Assembly: GCF_903652925.1 (NCBI RefSeq)
Contig: NZ_CAHLAR010000001.1
Location: 372,001 to 436,000, forward strand
Reading direction: 5' to 3'
Length of the DNA stretch: 64,000 nucleotides
From: Achromobacter anxifer
GTDB taxonomy: Bacteria; Pseudomonadota; Gammaproteobacteria; Burkholderiales; Burkholderiaceae_B
In this document: positions 17,693-26,568 of the stretch, piece by piece
How the letters are laid out: every line of letters starts with the position of its first letter
Numbering within the stretch: position 1 is the stretch's first letter
Position numbers and translations under genes: made by a program
Notes under the pieces: generated by a model
The model's input: only the letters and a program-made list of their open reading frames with translations
Told to the model about the DNA's origin: nothing
The model's database searches: none

Positions 17693-18670
17693 TTAGTCAG
17701 GCTTGATGCCGGCTTGCTTCACGACCTGGGTCCATTTGGCCAGGTCCGTGCGGATCGATTGCGCGAACTGCTCCGGCGTATCGCCCACGGGCTCCAGGCC
17801 CAGGTCGGCCAGCTGGCGCTTGACCTCGGGATCGCGCGCCGCGGCAGCCAGCGCCTTGGTCAGGCGGTCGATCACCGGCTGCGGCGTGTGGGCGGGGGCC
17901 ATCAGGCCGAACCAGGAATAAGCCTCGAAGGGCTTGCCCAGCACTTCCGCCACCGTGGGCACGTCGGGCAGCTGCGGATAGCGCTGTGCGCCGGTCACGG
18001 CATAGGCGCGCAGCTTCTGCGCCGCGATCTGCGGATACAGCAGCGTCACCGTGTCGAACAACAGATCCACCTGGCCGCCCAGCACGTCGCTCAGCGCAGG
18101 CGCGCCGCCGCGGTAAGGAATGTGCAGGATGTCCACGTCCGCGCTGCGATCGAACAGCTCGGCCGTCAGATGGCCGACCGAACCCGTGCCGGCCGACGCC
18201 ACCGTCAGCGGCTGGCGCCGCGCCAGGTCGAGCAGCGTCTTGAGGTCCGTGCTGGGCAGGGCGGGGCGGCTCACCAGGATGAGCGGGCCGCGCACCGCCA
18301 TGCCGATGGGCGTGAAGGAGGCGATGGGGTCATAGTCCAGCTTGGGATAGAGCGCCGGCGCTACCACCATGCTGCTGGTGCCGCCCCACAGCAGCGTGTA
18401 GCCATCGGGCTGCTCGCGCGTCACCGACGTGGTGCCCACCGACCCGCCCGCGCCCGCGCGGTTCTCCACGATGACCGGCTGGCCCAGCTGTTCGGCCATG
18501 GTCTTGCTGAAGAGGCGCGCGCTCGTGTCGGTCGGGCCGCCCGGCGGAAACGGCACCACCAGCCGGATCGGCTTCTCGGGGAAGCCCGCGGCCTGGACGG
18601 CGGATACGGGCACGAGGGCCGCGCACGCAATGGCGAACGCCGAAGCAATTCGCAGAGGGAATCGGAACAT
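17693..18670 (-). CDS. Bug/TctC-family periplasmic solute receptor
   Basis: A 325-residue tripartite-tricarboxylate (Bug) binding protein. It has a signal peptide ending AVQA, the family opening FPEKPIRLVVPFPPGGPTDT, then IVENRAGAGGSVG, the ligand-site region HIPYRGGAPALSDVLGGQVDLLFD, and the usual C-terminal WFGLMAPAHTPQPVIDRL. Such receptors bind small carboxylates, and most have no dedicated transporter beside them. I chose the ATG at 18670 because AGGAGAC lies just upstream; an ATG seven codons earlier has no such site. Divergent LysR at 18827 probably controls it; a flavin monooxygenase follows in the same direction. Confidence 0.9.
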   Translation of the reverse strand: MFRFPLRIASAFAIACAALVPVSAVQAAGFPEKPIRLVVPFPPGGPTDTSARLFSKTMAEQLGQPVIVENRAGAGGSVGTTSVTREQPDGYTLLWGGTSSMVVAPALYPKLDYDPIASFTPIGMAVRGPLILVSRPALPSTDLKTLLDLARRQPLTVASAGTGSVGHLTAELFDRSADVDILHIPYRGGAPALSDVLGGQVDLLFDTVTLLYPQIAAQKLRAYAVTGAQRYPQLPDVPTVAEVLGKPFEAYSWFGLMAPAHTPQPVIDRLTKALAAAARDPEVKRQLADLGLEPVGDTPEQFAQSIRTDLAKWTQVVKQAGIKPD

Positions 18671-18779
18671 GCTTGTCTCCTGTAGGCGCATTTGCGCTTT
18701 TGTTTTGGGCCTGTCCGGACGGAAGGCGGCGTATTCCGCAATTGCAACGCAAACGGATAAACAAGTAAAACTGCGTTAT

Positions 18780-18795
18780 CTTGTTCATTAACAAG
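18780..18795. promoter_or_regulatory. Inverted repeat, candidate LysR operator
   Basis: CTTGTT-CATT-AACAAG is a perfect 6-bp inverted repeat with a 4-bp gap. It sits between the divergent Bug and LysR genes, 32 bp before the GTG of the LysR gene, where autoregulatory LysR sites are usually found. Function inferred from position only. Confidence 0.4.
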
Positions 18796-18826
18796 GAATA
18801 TTTATGAATTATCTGGTAGCCCAAGC

Positions 18827-19732
18827 GTGAATTTCTCCCTGCGCCAGCTGCGCGGCTTCCTGGCTGTCGCCGAACATGCCAGCTTCACCAAGGCCGCGGC
18901 CCAACTGCATCTGACCCAGGCGGGCCTGAGCGCCATGGTGCGCGAGTTCGAACAAAGCATAGGCAGCCGCCTGTTCGAACGCAGCACCCGCGCCGTGCTG
19001 CTCACCGATGCGGGACGAACGCTGCTGCCCGTCGCCCAGCGCATGGTCGAAGAATTGGGCGGTACGCTGCGCCAACTGGCCGCCGCCAACACGCCGCAGG
19101 CGCGCGTGCTGCGCATGGGCGTCACCCCGCTCATCGCCAGCAGCATCCTGCCGCAGGTGCTGCGCGCCTGTTCCGAGGCGCAGCCGGAATGGCGCGTCGA
19201 AGTCGCCGATATGGACCGCAGCCTGATCCAGCAGGGGGTGGAAGATGGCACCCTGGACGCCGGCTTCGGCGCCTTCTTCCAGAAGACGGCCGGCCTGCGC
19301 CGCCGCAGGCTGTTCCCGGCCGAACTGGTGCTGGCCCAATCGGCCGAACATGCCGCCCGGACCCGCCGCGCACCCTTGCCCTGGCAACGCCTGGACCCCG
19401 CCAGCCTCATCGTGCTGCCTCCGGGCAACCCCATCCAGCAGCTGATAGACCGGCACGTCCCCCGCATGCCAGATACCCCGGGCATTCCGCCGCGCCGCGT
19501 CTACAGCCACCTGGAGACCATCCTGGCCATGGTCGAATCAGGCCTGGGCCAGGCCGTCGTGCCCTCGTTCGCCGCGCTGACCGGCACGCGCTGGCGCGTA
19601 CAGCTCAGGGCCCTCACACCCCGCGTCGCCCTGGACTACGCCATCGTCACCCGCAGCGGTCGCCGCGACAGCGCCGGACTGACCGCCTTCGTGGATTGCC
19701 TGCGGGCGGCGGCGCAGGCGAGCGAACCATGA
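18827..19732 (+). CDS. LysR-family transcriptional regulator
   Basis: A 301-residue LysR protein starting at GTG (MNFSLRQLRGFLAVAEHASF). The helix-turn-helix is KAAAQLHLTQAGLSAMVREF; the effector domain has RVLRMGVTPLIASSILP and the late segment YSHLETILAMVESGLGQAVV. No ATG gives a full N-terminus: the ATG at 18804 is out of frame and stops after eight codons. It is divergent from the Bug/monooxygenase pair and is their likely regulator. A strong hairpin terminator overlaps its stop codon. Confidence 0.9.
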   Translation: MNFSLRQLRGFLAVAEHASFTKAAAQLHLTQAGLSAMVREFEQSIGSRLFERSTRAVLLTDAGRTLLPVAQRMVEELGGTLRQLAAANTPQARVLRMGVTPLIASSILPQVLRACSEAQPEWRVEVADMDRSLIQQGVEDGTLDAGFGAFFQKTAGLRRRRLFPAELVLAQSAEHAARTRRAPLPWQRLDPASLIVLPPGNPIQQLIDRHVPRMPDTPGIPPRRVYSHLETILAMVESGLGQAVVPSFAALTGTRWRVQLRALTPRVALDYAIVTRSGRRDSAGLTAFVDCLRAAAQASEP

Positions 19733-19766
19733 AAAAAGCCGCCGCCAGTTGCCTGGCGGCGGCCTT
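19731..19766. terminator. Rho-independent terminator
   Basis: GCCGCCGCCAG-TTGC-CTGGCGGCGGC forms a perfect 11-bp stem with A6 on its left side. It lies between the LysR stop and the convergent parvulin gene. The A-run makes it strongest for the minus-strand gene, and a short CTTCC tail follows on the plus strand. Confidence 0.8.
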
Positions 19767-19787
19767 CCTGGGATACAGCGGCGGGAC

Positions 19788-20069
19788 TTAGTCCTTGCGG
19801 CTGGTCACTTCAACCAGGTGATAACCGAACTGGGTCTTCACCGGACCCTGGACCACGCCGACCGGAGCGCTGAACACCACGGTGTCGAATTCCTTGACCA
19901 TCTGGCCCGGGCCGAAGGAACCCAGGTTGCCACCATCGCGCGAGGACGGGCAGCTGGAGTTTTCCTTGGCCAGCTGAGCGAAGTCGGCACCGTTCTCGAT
20001 GGCGGTCTTCAGTTCGTTAGCCTTGGCTTCGGTGGAGACGAGGATGTGACGGGCGGAGGCTTGTGCCAT
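19788..20069 (-). CDS. ppiC: Small parvulin-type peptidyl-prolyl isomerase
   Basis: A 93-residue cytoplasmic parvulin. ASARHILVSTEAKANELK is the family start, then the catalytic-site region SSCPSSRDGGNLGSFGPGQM and the closing VKTQFGYHLVEVTSRKD, with the two histidines that define the active centre. It catalyses cis-trans isomerisation before proline. Its length equals the single-domain PpiC/Par10 class and there is no signal peptide. AAGGAG lies eight bases before the ATG at 20069. It stands alone between terminators and a low-GC gap (20070-20231) without another gene. Confidence 0.9.
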   Translation of the reverse strand: MAQASARHILVSTEAKANELKTAIENGADFAQLAKENSSCPSSRDGGNLGSFGPGQMVKEFDTVVFSAPVGVVQGPVKTQFGYHLVEVTSRKD

Positions 20070-20231
20070 TTGATGGCTCCTTGCGGACTTGAATTGGGGA
20101 GGGGGAGAGTAACGCATTCAGCGGACTGGCGCTGGAATGGCTAGCGTAACTCGCGGATGATGAAGCGCTTGCGACTGTTGTGTATCCCTTCAATACAAGA
20201 TGCCTGGACGCCTGTGCAACAGGCTTTTTTG

Positions 20232-21677
20232 TCACATATCCATGGGCCACTTTGGCCTATGGATATGCTCAAACTGCAGGCCTTTCAGGTCCAACGCCGC
20301 CGACCCCGGCGCATCCGCATAAATCACATGCCGCGCCACCTTCGAAAACGAAGCCTGGAAGTGCTGCGCGGACTTCACCACGATCAGCGCCTTTTCCTCC
20401 AGCTGGCATCCCAGCTGGGTGAATACATCCGTATCCAGCGCCTGGGCGCGCACCGTGATCAGCACGATTTCGATGCCGTCGGCCTCGATCAGGGCGGAAT
20501 TTCCGACCACGGCCGGCGAGCCTGACAGCCCGGTCATGACCATGTCCGGCACCAGCGCCTTGACCGTGCACATCAGGTCCACGGGCTCTCCCGACAGCGG
20601 ACTGATCTTGCCGCCGATGCGCAAGGGCAGGCGCGCGCCCACGCCGGCGCTGAAGGCGATGCGGACGGCGACGGGGTCCCACATGGGACCTATTGCCGCG
20701 TTGCGCACGCCGCGTTCGCGCAGGCGGCGCAGCAGGAAGGTGGAGTCGCCCGCGCCGCCGCCACCGGGATTGTCGGAGGCATCGGCGATGACGACGGGCG
20801 TGGCGTCATGGGCCAGCGCCAGGTCTATGGCTTCGTCGGGCTTCGGGTACGCGGGCGTCAGGACCTCGCGCATGCCGATCAGCTCGTCGGCCAGTTGCCG
20901 TGCCAACGCCTGGGCGGCCTGCGCGTCGCCGTCGGCGTAGACCAGCAGCTTGGTGCCCATGTCGGGCACGTCGCCCCAGGCGAAGCTGTGCACGACGGAG
21001 ACGGAGAGGATGCCGTTCTGGCCTTCCAGCGCGGTGATGCGGTCGATATAGCTGCGGGCCGGTTCTTGCGGCGTGCGGATGGTGACGACCATTTCGCAGT
21101 CGGCGACGGCGGCCACCGGCGCGATGCGGCGTTCGACGATGGCGGCGCAGAAGTCCACCAGTTCCAGCGCCCGCTCGCGGATGTCGGTGTGGGGGTATTC
21201 CTTGTAGGCGACCAGCATGTCGGCGTTCCCGACCATCGCATCCGACAGGTGGCAATGCGGATCGAGTTCGGCGCCGACGACGACATCCGGGCCGACGATG
21301 GCGCGGATGCGCGCCAGCAGGTCGCCTTCGCAGTCTTCATAACCGTCGGCCACCATGGCGCCATGCAGGCCCAGCACCACCATGTCGACGGGCAGGGCCA
21401 TGCGCAGGTCTTCCAGCAGTTCCTCGCGCAGCGTTTCGTAGGCGTGGCGGGTCGTGATGCCGCCGGGCTGGGCGCCGGCGGCCATGCCTTCGATCACGGT
21501 CCAGCCGTGTTGCGCGCCGCGCTGGCGCGCCGCCCACAGAGGTCCGCTGAAGATGGTCATCTCGGGTGGATGGGTGCCAGCGGGGTAATAGCCCCGGTCG
21601 GCGAAGTCATCCAGCGAGGTGGGCAGCGGAGCGAACGTATTGGTTTCCGTGGACAGCGAACCGGTGAAAACGCGCAT
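20232..21677 (-). CDS. M81-family metallopeptidase (microcystinase C / MlrC-like)
   Basis: A 481-residue protein of the DUF1485/MlrC family. The N-terminus MRVFTGSLSTETNTFAPL is characteristic, ELDPHCHLSDAM and EYPHTDIRERALE supply probable zinc ligands, and VIADASDNPGGGGAGDSTFLL is the conserved glycine-rich turn. MlrC opens linearised microcystin peptides; in other bacteria these enzymes act on unknown amides or peptides. Its start is 11 bp after the stop of the Bug receptor gene upstream (21689-22663), so the two are likely cotranscribed under the divergent LysR at 22844. Substrate unknown. Confidence 0.85.
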   Translation of the reverse strand: MRVFTGSLSTETNTFAPLPTSLDDFADRGYYPAGTHPPEMTIFSGPLWAARQRGAQHGWTVIEGMAAGAQPGGITTRHAYETLREELLEDLRMALPVDMVVLGLHGAMVADGYEDCEGDLLARIRAIVGPDVVVGAELDPHCHLSDAMVGNADMLVAYKEYPHTDIRERALELVDFCAAIVERRIAPVAAVADCEMVVTIRTPQEPARSYIDRITALEGQNGILSVSVVHSFAWGDVPDMGTKLLVYADGDAQAAQALARQLADELIGMREVLTPAYPKPDEAIDLALAHDATPVVIADASDNPGGGGAGDSTFLLRRLRERGVRNAAIGPMWDPVAVRIAFSAGVGARLPLRIGGKISPLSGEPVDLMCTVKALVPDMVMTGLSGSPAVVGNSALIEADGIEIVLITVRAQALDTDVFTQLGCQLEEKALIVVKSAQHFQASFSKVARHVIYADAPGSAALDLKGLQFEHIHRPKWPMDM

Positions 21678-21688
21678 GGTACGAGGGC

Positions 21689-22663
21689 TTAGTCCACGGT
21701 TGCGCCAGAGGCCTTGACCACTTCGGCGTACTTGGTGATTTCGGAGGCGACGTGCTTGCGCAGTTCCTCGGGCGTGCCGCCGCCGGGCGTGGCGACCATG
21801 CCGGCGAGCTTCTCCTGGGTGTCCTTCTCTTCCAGGATCGCGTTGACTTCCTTGTTCAGCTTTTCGACGATGTCCGCGGGCGTGCCGGCGGGCGCGAACA
21901 GCGCATACCAGGAGGTCATCTCGTAGCCCTTGACGCTGGCGTCGATGGTGGGGATCTCGGGCGCGAAAGGCTGGGTGTTGGCGCTGGTGACGCCCAGCGC
22001 GCGCAGCTTGCCGCCCTGGATCAGCGGCATGACGGAAGGCGCGGTGTCGAACATCACCTGGATCCGGCCGGCCATCAGGTCGGTGAGGGCGGGCGCGCTG
22101 CCCTTGTACTGGACGTGCTCCATTTCCACGCCCGTCATCATCTTGAACAGCTCGGCCGACAGGCGGGTCGACGAGCCGGCGCCGGACGAGGCGAAGAAGA
22201 TGCCCTTGGGATTGGCCTTGGCGTAGCTGATGAACTCCTGCACCGTTTTCACGGGCACCGTGTTGTTCACCACCATGATGTTGGGGAAGCGGGTCAGCAG
22301 CGCGACGGGCGCGAAGTCCTTCTGGAAATCGAAGGGCAGGTCCTTGTACAGCGACACGTTGATGGTGCTGGCGTTCGAGCCCAGCAGGATGGTGTAGCCG
22401 TCGTTGGGCGAGCGCGCCACGGTGGTGGCGGCGATGTTGCTGGCGGCGCCGGGGCGGTTCTCGACCACGAAGGTCTGGCCCAGCTTCTCCGACAGGCGGC
22501 TGGCCACCAGCCGGGCCACGGCGTCGGACGAGCCGCCCGGCGCGTAGCCGACAACGACCTTGACGGGCTTGTTCGGGTAGGCGGCGTCCGGCGCGGCGAA
22601 GGCGGCCTGTTGACTGAATACGCTCAGGGTTGCGGCAGCGAGGATCGAAGCGAAGAGTTTCAT
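21689..22663 (-). CDS. Bug/TctC-family periplasmic solute receptor
   Basis: A 324-residue receptor with signal peptide (ILAAATLSVFSQQAAFA), YPNKPVKVVVGYAPGGSSDA, FVVENRPGAASNIA, HVQYKGSAPALTDLMAGRIQ and the C-terminal WYALFAPAGTPADIVEKL. All are standard for the family. It is first in a two-gene unit with the M81 peptidase, which suggests it captures a substrate or product of that enzyme (inference). Divergent to the LysR gene at 22844. No transporter membrane subunits are near. Confidence 0.9.
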   Translation of the reverse strand: MKLFASILAAATLSVFSQQAAFAAPDAAYPNKPVKVVVGYAPGGSSDAVARLVASRLSEKLGQTFVVENRPGAASNIAATTVARSPNDGYTILLGSNASTINVSLYKDLPFDFQKDFAPVALLTRFPNIMVVNNTVPVKTVQEFISYAKANPKGIFFASSGAGSSTRLSAELFKMMTGVEMEHVQYKGSAPALTDLMAGRIQVMFDTAPSVMPLIQGGKLRALGVTSANTQPFAPEIPTIDASVKGYEMTSWYALFAPAGTPADIVEKLNKEVNAILEEKDTQEKLAGMVATPGGGTPEELRKHVASEITKYAEVVKASGATVD

Positions 22664-22806
22664 GCTTTAAGGCTCGAAATGGGCGTTACCTCGCATTGCC
22701 GGCCGAGGCTGGCTAGCAGCGTTCGACCGCAACCGAGCGGATTTGAAAGTACGCGCATTATTCGCAATCGCGGCCCTGTAAATCAATGTAAGCTCAGGGG
22801 AATTTT

Positions 22807-22823
22807 GTTGCCAAAAAGGCAAC
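22807..22823. promoter_or_regulatory. Inverted repeat, candidate LysR operator
   Basis: GTTGCC-AAAAA-GGCAAC is a perfect inverted repeat 20 bp before the LysR start and in the region shared with the divergent Bug gene. Its place fits an autoregulatory site; no direct evidence. Confidence 0.4.
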
Positions 22824-22843
22824 GGTTTAAGGAAATCGTGGAA

Positions 22844-23800
22844 ATGGGAGTGGGAATGGACGGGGGCTTGAGCGCGCGGCGCTTGCAGTACTTCTTCGAG
22901 GCGGTCACCACCGGATCGGTGCGCGGAGCGGCGGAGCGCCTGGGCGTGGAGCCGTCCATCGTCAGCCGCCAGATCCAGTTGCTGGAGACCGAGCTGGGCG
23001 TGGCGCTGCTGGAACGCAAGGGCCGCGGCATCGTGCCCACGGACATGGCCGCCATCGTGATGGACCATTGCCGCGACCGCCAGGCCAGCGAGCAGGCCCT
23101 GCGCGCCCGGCTGGACGAGGTCAACGGCCTGCAGCGCGGCGATATCCAGATCGTCGCCAGCGAGGGCTTCGTGGACCTGCTGATGAGCGGCGTGGTGGAC
23201 GAGTTCTGCCGGCAGCATCCGGGCGTGCGCGTGTCCTTGAAGGTGGCGGGCGCGTCAGACGCGGTGCGCGCGGTGGTGCATGACGATGCGCACATCGGCG
23301 TGGTATTCGGCGCGCCGGCGGATCCGGGCATACGCGTGGTCCACACGCGTAACCATCCGCTGTGCGTGATCGCCTGGCCGGACCATCCGCTGGCGCGGCA
23401 GCGCAAGCGGCCGGCGCTGAAGGACGTGGCGCGTTATCCGGTGGCGCTGATGGGGCCGGGCTTCGGCCTGCGCCAGTTGATCGAGATGGCGGAGCTGTCG
23501 GAGAACATCGTGCTGTCGCCCAGCTTCATCGCCAATTCGGTGGTGACGCTGAAACGCTATGTGGAGAGCCGCCTGGGCCTGACCTTCACGTCGGCGAATT
23601 CGGTGGTGAAGGAAGTCGCAAGAGGCGAGCTGGTGGCGCTGCGCACCACCAATCCCATCTTCGAGGCGGCGCAGACGCGCCTGATCGTGCGGGCCAACCG
23701 GCCGTTGACAAGCGCGGCGCGGGGCATGCTGGAACGGATCCAGGCATCGCCGCTGTTCCTCGGCGCGAAGCCGCAGCGGGCGATGCCTGGCAAGGCGTAG
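22844..23800 (+). CDS. LysR-family transcriptional regulator
   Basis: A 318-residue LysR protein. The helix-turn-helix is GSVRGAAERLGVEPSIVSRQ and the effector domain starts RGDIQIVASEGFVDLLMSG. The start is uncertain among GTG 22838, ATG 22844 and ATG 22856, all in frame; TAAGGA upstream favours one of the first two. It is divergent to the Bug/M81 unit and probably regulates it. The helix-turn-helix is atypical in that an acidic residue (E-P-S-I-V-S) replaces the usual Q-P/S. It is followed closely by a convergent binding-protein gene. Confidence 0.9.
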   Translation: MGVGMDGGLSARRLQYFFEAVTTGSVRGAAERLGVEPSIVSRQIQLLETELGVALLERKGRGIVPTDMAAIVMDHCRDRQASEQALRARLDEVNGLQRGDIQIVASEGFVDLLMSGVVDEFCRQHPGVRVSLKVAGASDAVRAVVHDDAHIGVVFGAPADPGIRVVHTRNHPLCVIAWPDHPLARQRKRPALKDVARYPVALMGPGFGLRQLIEMAELSENIVLSPSFIANSVVTLKRYVESRLGLTFTSANSVVKEVARGELVALRTTNPIFEAAQTRLIVRANRPLTSAARGMLERIQASPLFLGAKPQRAMPGKA

Positions 23801-23808
23801 CAGTCCGC

Positions 23809-24825
23809 TCAGCGCACCGGCCAGCCGTACATCAGGCCGCCGTCGCGATAAGAGGCGTTCAGGCCGCGCGGCAGCTTCAGCGGGCTGCTGGGGCCCAGGT
23901 TCTTCTCAAAGCTCTCGCCGTAGTTGCCGATGTTCTTGATGATGTTGTAGGCCCACTTGTCGTCCACGCCCAGGTTCTTGCCCATGCCCGGCGTCACGCC
24001 CAGCAGTCGTTGCACGTTGGGGTTGGTGCTCTTGAGCATTTCATCGACGTTCTTGGAGGTGATGCCGTATTCCTCGGCCTCCAGCATGGCGAACATGGTC
24101 CAGCGGACCACGTTGAACCATTGCTCGTCGCCCTGGCGGACCATGGGGCCCAGCGGCTCCTTGGAGAAGTTCTCCGGCAGGATGTCGTACTTTTCCGGAT
24201 TCTCCAGATTGCTGCGCGCCGCGGCCAGCTGCGACTTGTCGCCGGTGAAGGCATCGCAACGGCCCACCGCGAAGGCGCGGATGATCTCGTCCAGGCGTTC
24301 GACGACCACGGGCTTGAAGGCGATGTTCTGCGAGCGGAACCAGTCGGCCAGGTTCAGTTCGGTGGTGGTGCCGGGCTGCACGCAGACCGTGGCGCCGTCC
24401 AGCTCCTTGGCGCTCTTCACGTTCAGGGACTTGTTCACCATGATGCCCTGGCTGTCGTAGTAGTTCACGCCGACGCCGATCAGGCCCAAGGTGGTGTCGC
24501 GGGTCAGCGACAGCGTGGTGTTGCGCGGCAGCACGTCGACTTCGCCGGATTGCAGGGCGGTGAAGCGCTGCAAGGCGCTGACGGCCATGATCTTGGCCTT
24601 GGACGCGTCGCCAAACATGGTGATGGCCAGCGCGCGGCACAGGTCCACGTCCAGGCCGATCCAGCCGCCCTTGCTGTCGTTCACCGAGAAGCCGGCGACG
24701 CCGGTCGACACGCCGCATTGGACGAAGCCCTTGTTCTTGACGGCATCGAAAGTCACGCCGGCATGGGCGGTCCAGGACGAAATGAATAAGGCAGTGCCTG
24801 CCGCGGCCAGTTTGAGTGCTTTCAT
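23809..24825 (-). CDS. General L-amino acid ABC transporter binding protein (AapJ/BztA-like), orphan
   Basis: A 338-residue SBP_bac_3 protein with a signal peptide ending AHA. VTFDAVKNKGFVQCGVSTG is the usual opening of AapJ-type binding proteins, then GWIGLDVDLCRALA, the hinge VCVQPGTTTELNLADW and the ending GGLMYGWPVR. It should bind broad-range L-amino acids in the periplasm. In known operons it is followed by two permeases and an ATPase; none of these is near, so it must pair with a transporter encoded elsewhere or serve another role. Start at 24825 with GGAGACATC before it. Confidence 0.9.
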   Translation of the reverse strand: MKALKLAAAGTALFISSWTAHAGVTFDAVKNKGFVQCGVSTGVAGFSVNDSKGGWIGLDVDLCRALAITMFGDASKAKIMAVSALQRFTALQSGEVDVLPRNTTLSLTRDTTLGLIGVGVNYYDSQGIMVNKSLNVKSAKELDGATVCVQPGTTTELNLADWFRSQNIAFKPVVVERLDEIIRAFAVGRCDAFTGDKSQLAAARSNLENPEKYDILPENFSKEPLGPMVRQGDEQWFNVVRWTMFAMLEAEEYGITSKNVDEMLKSTNPNVQRLLGVTPGMGKNLGVDDKWAYNIIKNIGNYGESFEKNLGPSSPLKLPRGLNASYRDGGLMYGWPVR

Positions 24826-25073
24826 GATGTCTCCGCGCCATCCGGCGCATGTATGGCGATCAGCCGAAGGCTGAGGTGCGGCGAATGGTAGCCATCGGCA
24901 CCAGGGGGGAGAATCAGGGAATTCCCGTTAAATCCGTGGGGCGGAATTTGTCCGGTCTCCGTCCGTAAGGGCCGGGGCCGGATTGCCGGTCCAGGGGCGA
25001 TCGCCCATACTGGGCAGGCGCCCGGATCGTCATGCGGCGAGGCCGGGCGCGGAATTTCTCACCACACCGATCC

Positions 25074-26198
25074 ATGGACAAGAACCAAGAACCCTCGGAG
25101 CGAGGCCCCGCTGCCTGGCGCGGATACGCCTGGACCCGGGCGCGGCTGCTGGGCATTTGGCGCGAACTGATCCGGGTCAACGCCAGCGACCGTCCCTGGG
25201 AAATGCCCCTGGCTGCTGCCCTGTCCTCCGGGCTGCCCCTGCTGGTGGGCGCCTATTTTGGCCGCATGGACTACGGCCTGATGTCCAGCCTGGGCGGCAT
25301 GGTGTTCCTGAGCCTGCCCAATTCCTCGCTGCAGCACCGCATGATGATGTTGCTGGCGGCGTCCTTCGGCATGGTGGCCTGCTATGCCGTGGGCGCGCTG
25401 ACGCAGTTCTGGCCCGCGGTCATGCTGGTGGCGCTGACCTTCATCGCCATGGTGGTGAACATGGTCTGCCGTTGCTACCGGCTGGGGCCGCCGGGCAGCC
25501 TGTTCTACATCATGGCGACCGCGATCGCGGCCTACACGCCGGGGCGCGTGGAAGAAATTCCCACACGCGTCGGCATGGTGGCCCTGGGCAGCCTGGTCGC
25601 GTGCCTGGTGGCGTTTGTGTACTCCCTGCACATGACGCGGGTCGCGCCGCCACCGCCTGAAACCGCGTTGCCCAGGCCCACGTTCGATTTCGTGGTCTAC
25701 GACTCCGTGATCATCGGCCTGTTCGTGGGCGTGTCCCTGCTGGTGGCTGAACTGCTGCAGTTGCCGCGCCCCTACTGGGTGCCCGTGAGCTGCCTGGCCA
25801 TCATCCAGGGGGCCAGCCTGATGGCGGCCTGGAACCGCCAGCTGCACCGCATCCTGGGCACGGCCGTGGGCCTGTGCGTGGCGTGGGCCCTGCTCAGTCT
25901 GCCGCTGAACGTATGGACCCTGAGCCTGGTGATGATGGCGTTGTCGTTCGGCATAGAAACGCTGGTGGTGCGCCACTACGCCAGCGCGGTGGTGCTGATC
26001 ACGCCGCTGACCATCTTCCTGGCCGAGGCGCCGCACCTGGGCCAGGGCTATCCCGCGGCCGTGATCGAGGCGCGCTTCCTGGACACGGTGGTCGGCGCCT
26101 TCATAGGCGCCGTGGGCGCGGTGCTGCTGCACAACCAGCGCATCCGGCCGCGCCTGTCGCGCTGGATGCGGGCGGTGCTGCCCAAGCGGGTGAATTGA
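25074..26198 (+). CDS. FUSC-family / aromatic-acid exporter-like membrane protein
   Basis: A 374-residue inner-membrane protein with two groups of hydrophobic segments separated by a basic loop (about residues 190-205), each opening with the FUSC pattern (LSSGLPLLVGAYFGRMDYGLMSSLGG; then LPRPYWVPVSCLAIIQGASL). Relatives (YccS, AaeB) export aromatic acids or toxic metabolites, and the substrate here is unknown. The ATG at 25074 is preferred over the in-frame ATG at 25032, as the extra 14 residues are Arg-rich and not family-like; neither has a clear ribosome binding site. It is convergent with the EamA remnant. Confidence 0.75.
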   Translation: MDKNQEPSERGPAAWRGYAWTRARLLGIWRELIRVNASDRPWEMPLAAALSSGLPLLVGAYFGRMDYGLMSSLGGMVFLSLPNSSLQHRMMMLLAASFGMVACYAVGALTQFWPAVMLVALTFIAMVVNMVCRCYRLGPPGSLFYIMATAIAAYTPGRVEEIPTRVGMVALGSLVACLVAFVYSLHMTRVAPPPPETALPRPTFDFVVYDSVIIGLFVGVSLLVAELLQLPRPYWVPVSCLAIIQGASLMAAWNRQLHRILGTAVGLCVAWALLSLPLNVWTLSLVMMALSFGIETLVVRHYASAVVLITPLTIFLAEAPHLGQGYPAAVIEARFLDTVVGAFIGAVGAVLLHNQRIRPRLSRWMRAVLPKRVN

Positions 26199-26213
26199 GG
26201 ATGCGCGGCCTGC

Positions 26214-26450
26214 TCAGGCAGGCCGCTTGGCCAGTACCACCAGGGCGATGCCCAGCAGGATCAGCGCCGAGGAGGCCATCAGGATGCCGGTCACGGGCTC
26301 GTCCAGGAACAGGGCGCCGGAACCGATGCGGATGGCGACGAAGGTGGCGGGATCGATCGCGGTCTGCTTGAGCGCGAGGCGGCACAGCAGCGAATTGCCG
26401 GCAAAGGCCAGCATGGCAAGCAGGGTGAGCGCGAACAGGCGGGGTGTCAT
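26214..26450 (-). pseudogene. EamA-family transporter with large in-frame internal deletion
   Basis: The 78-residue frame reads MTPRLFALTLLAMLAFAGNS...FVAIRIGSGA and then jumps to LFLDEPVTGILMASSALILL. The first part is the N-terminus of an EamA/DMT transporter, the second its last helix; about eight of the ten helices are missing while the frame is kept. A normal member has about 280-300 residues. The fusion point lies near 26310. It is almost surely inactive as a transporter, so I call it a pseudogene, although it could still make a small membrane protein. Confidence 0.8.
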
Positions 26451-26568
26451 GGCGCGGTGTTTCCCTTGGGCGAGCGTTTCGCGGATCGTGGCTGAGACCG
26501 GATGCAGCGATGGCCAAATCGTAACGCGGAGCACCCGCCTGAGGGCTGGAGCCATGCGGCGTTGCGTT

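Noticed and set aside
16457-18685. A plus-strand frame opposite the monooxygenase and Bug genes
   Set aside because: No domain; both minus-strand genes have intact family motifs and share an operon layout.
19767-20231. A riboswitch or RNA gene around the parvulin gene
   Set aside because: Only the terminator hairpin and a ribosome binding site are seen; no known RNA motif.
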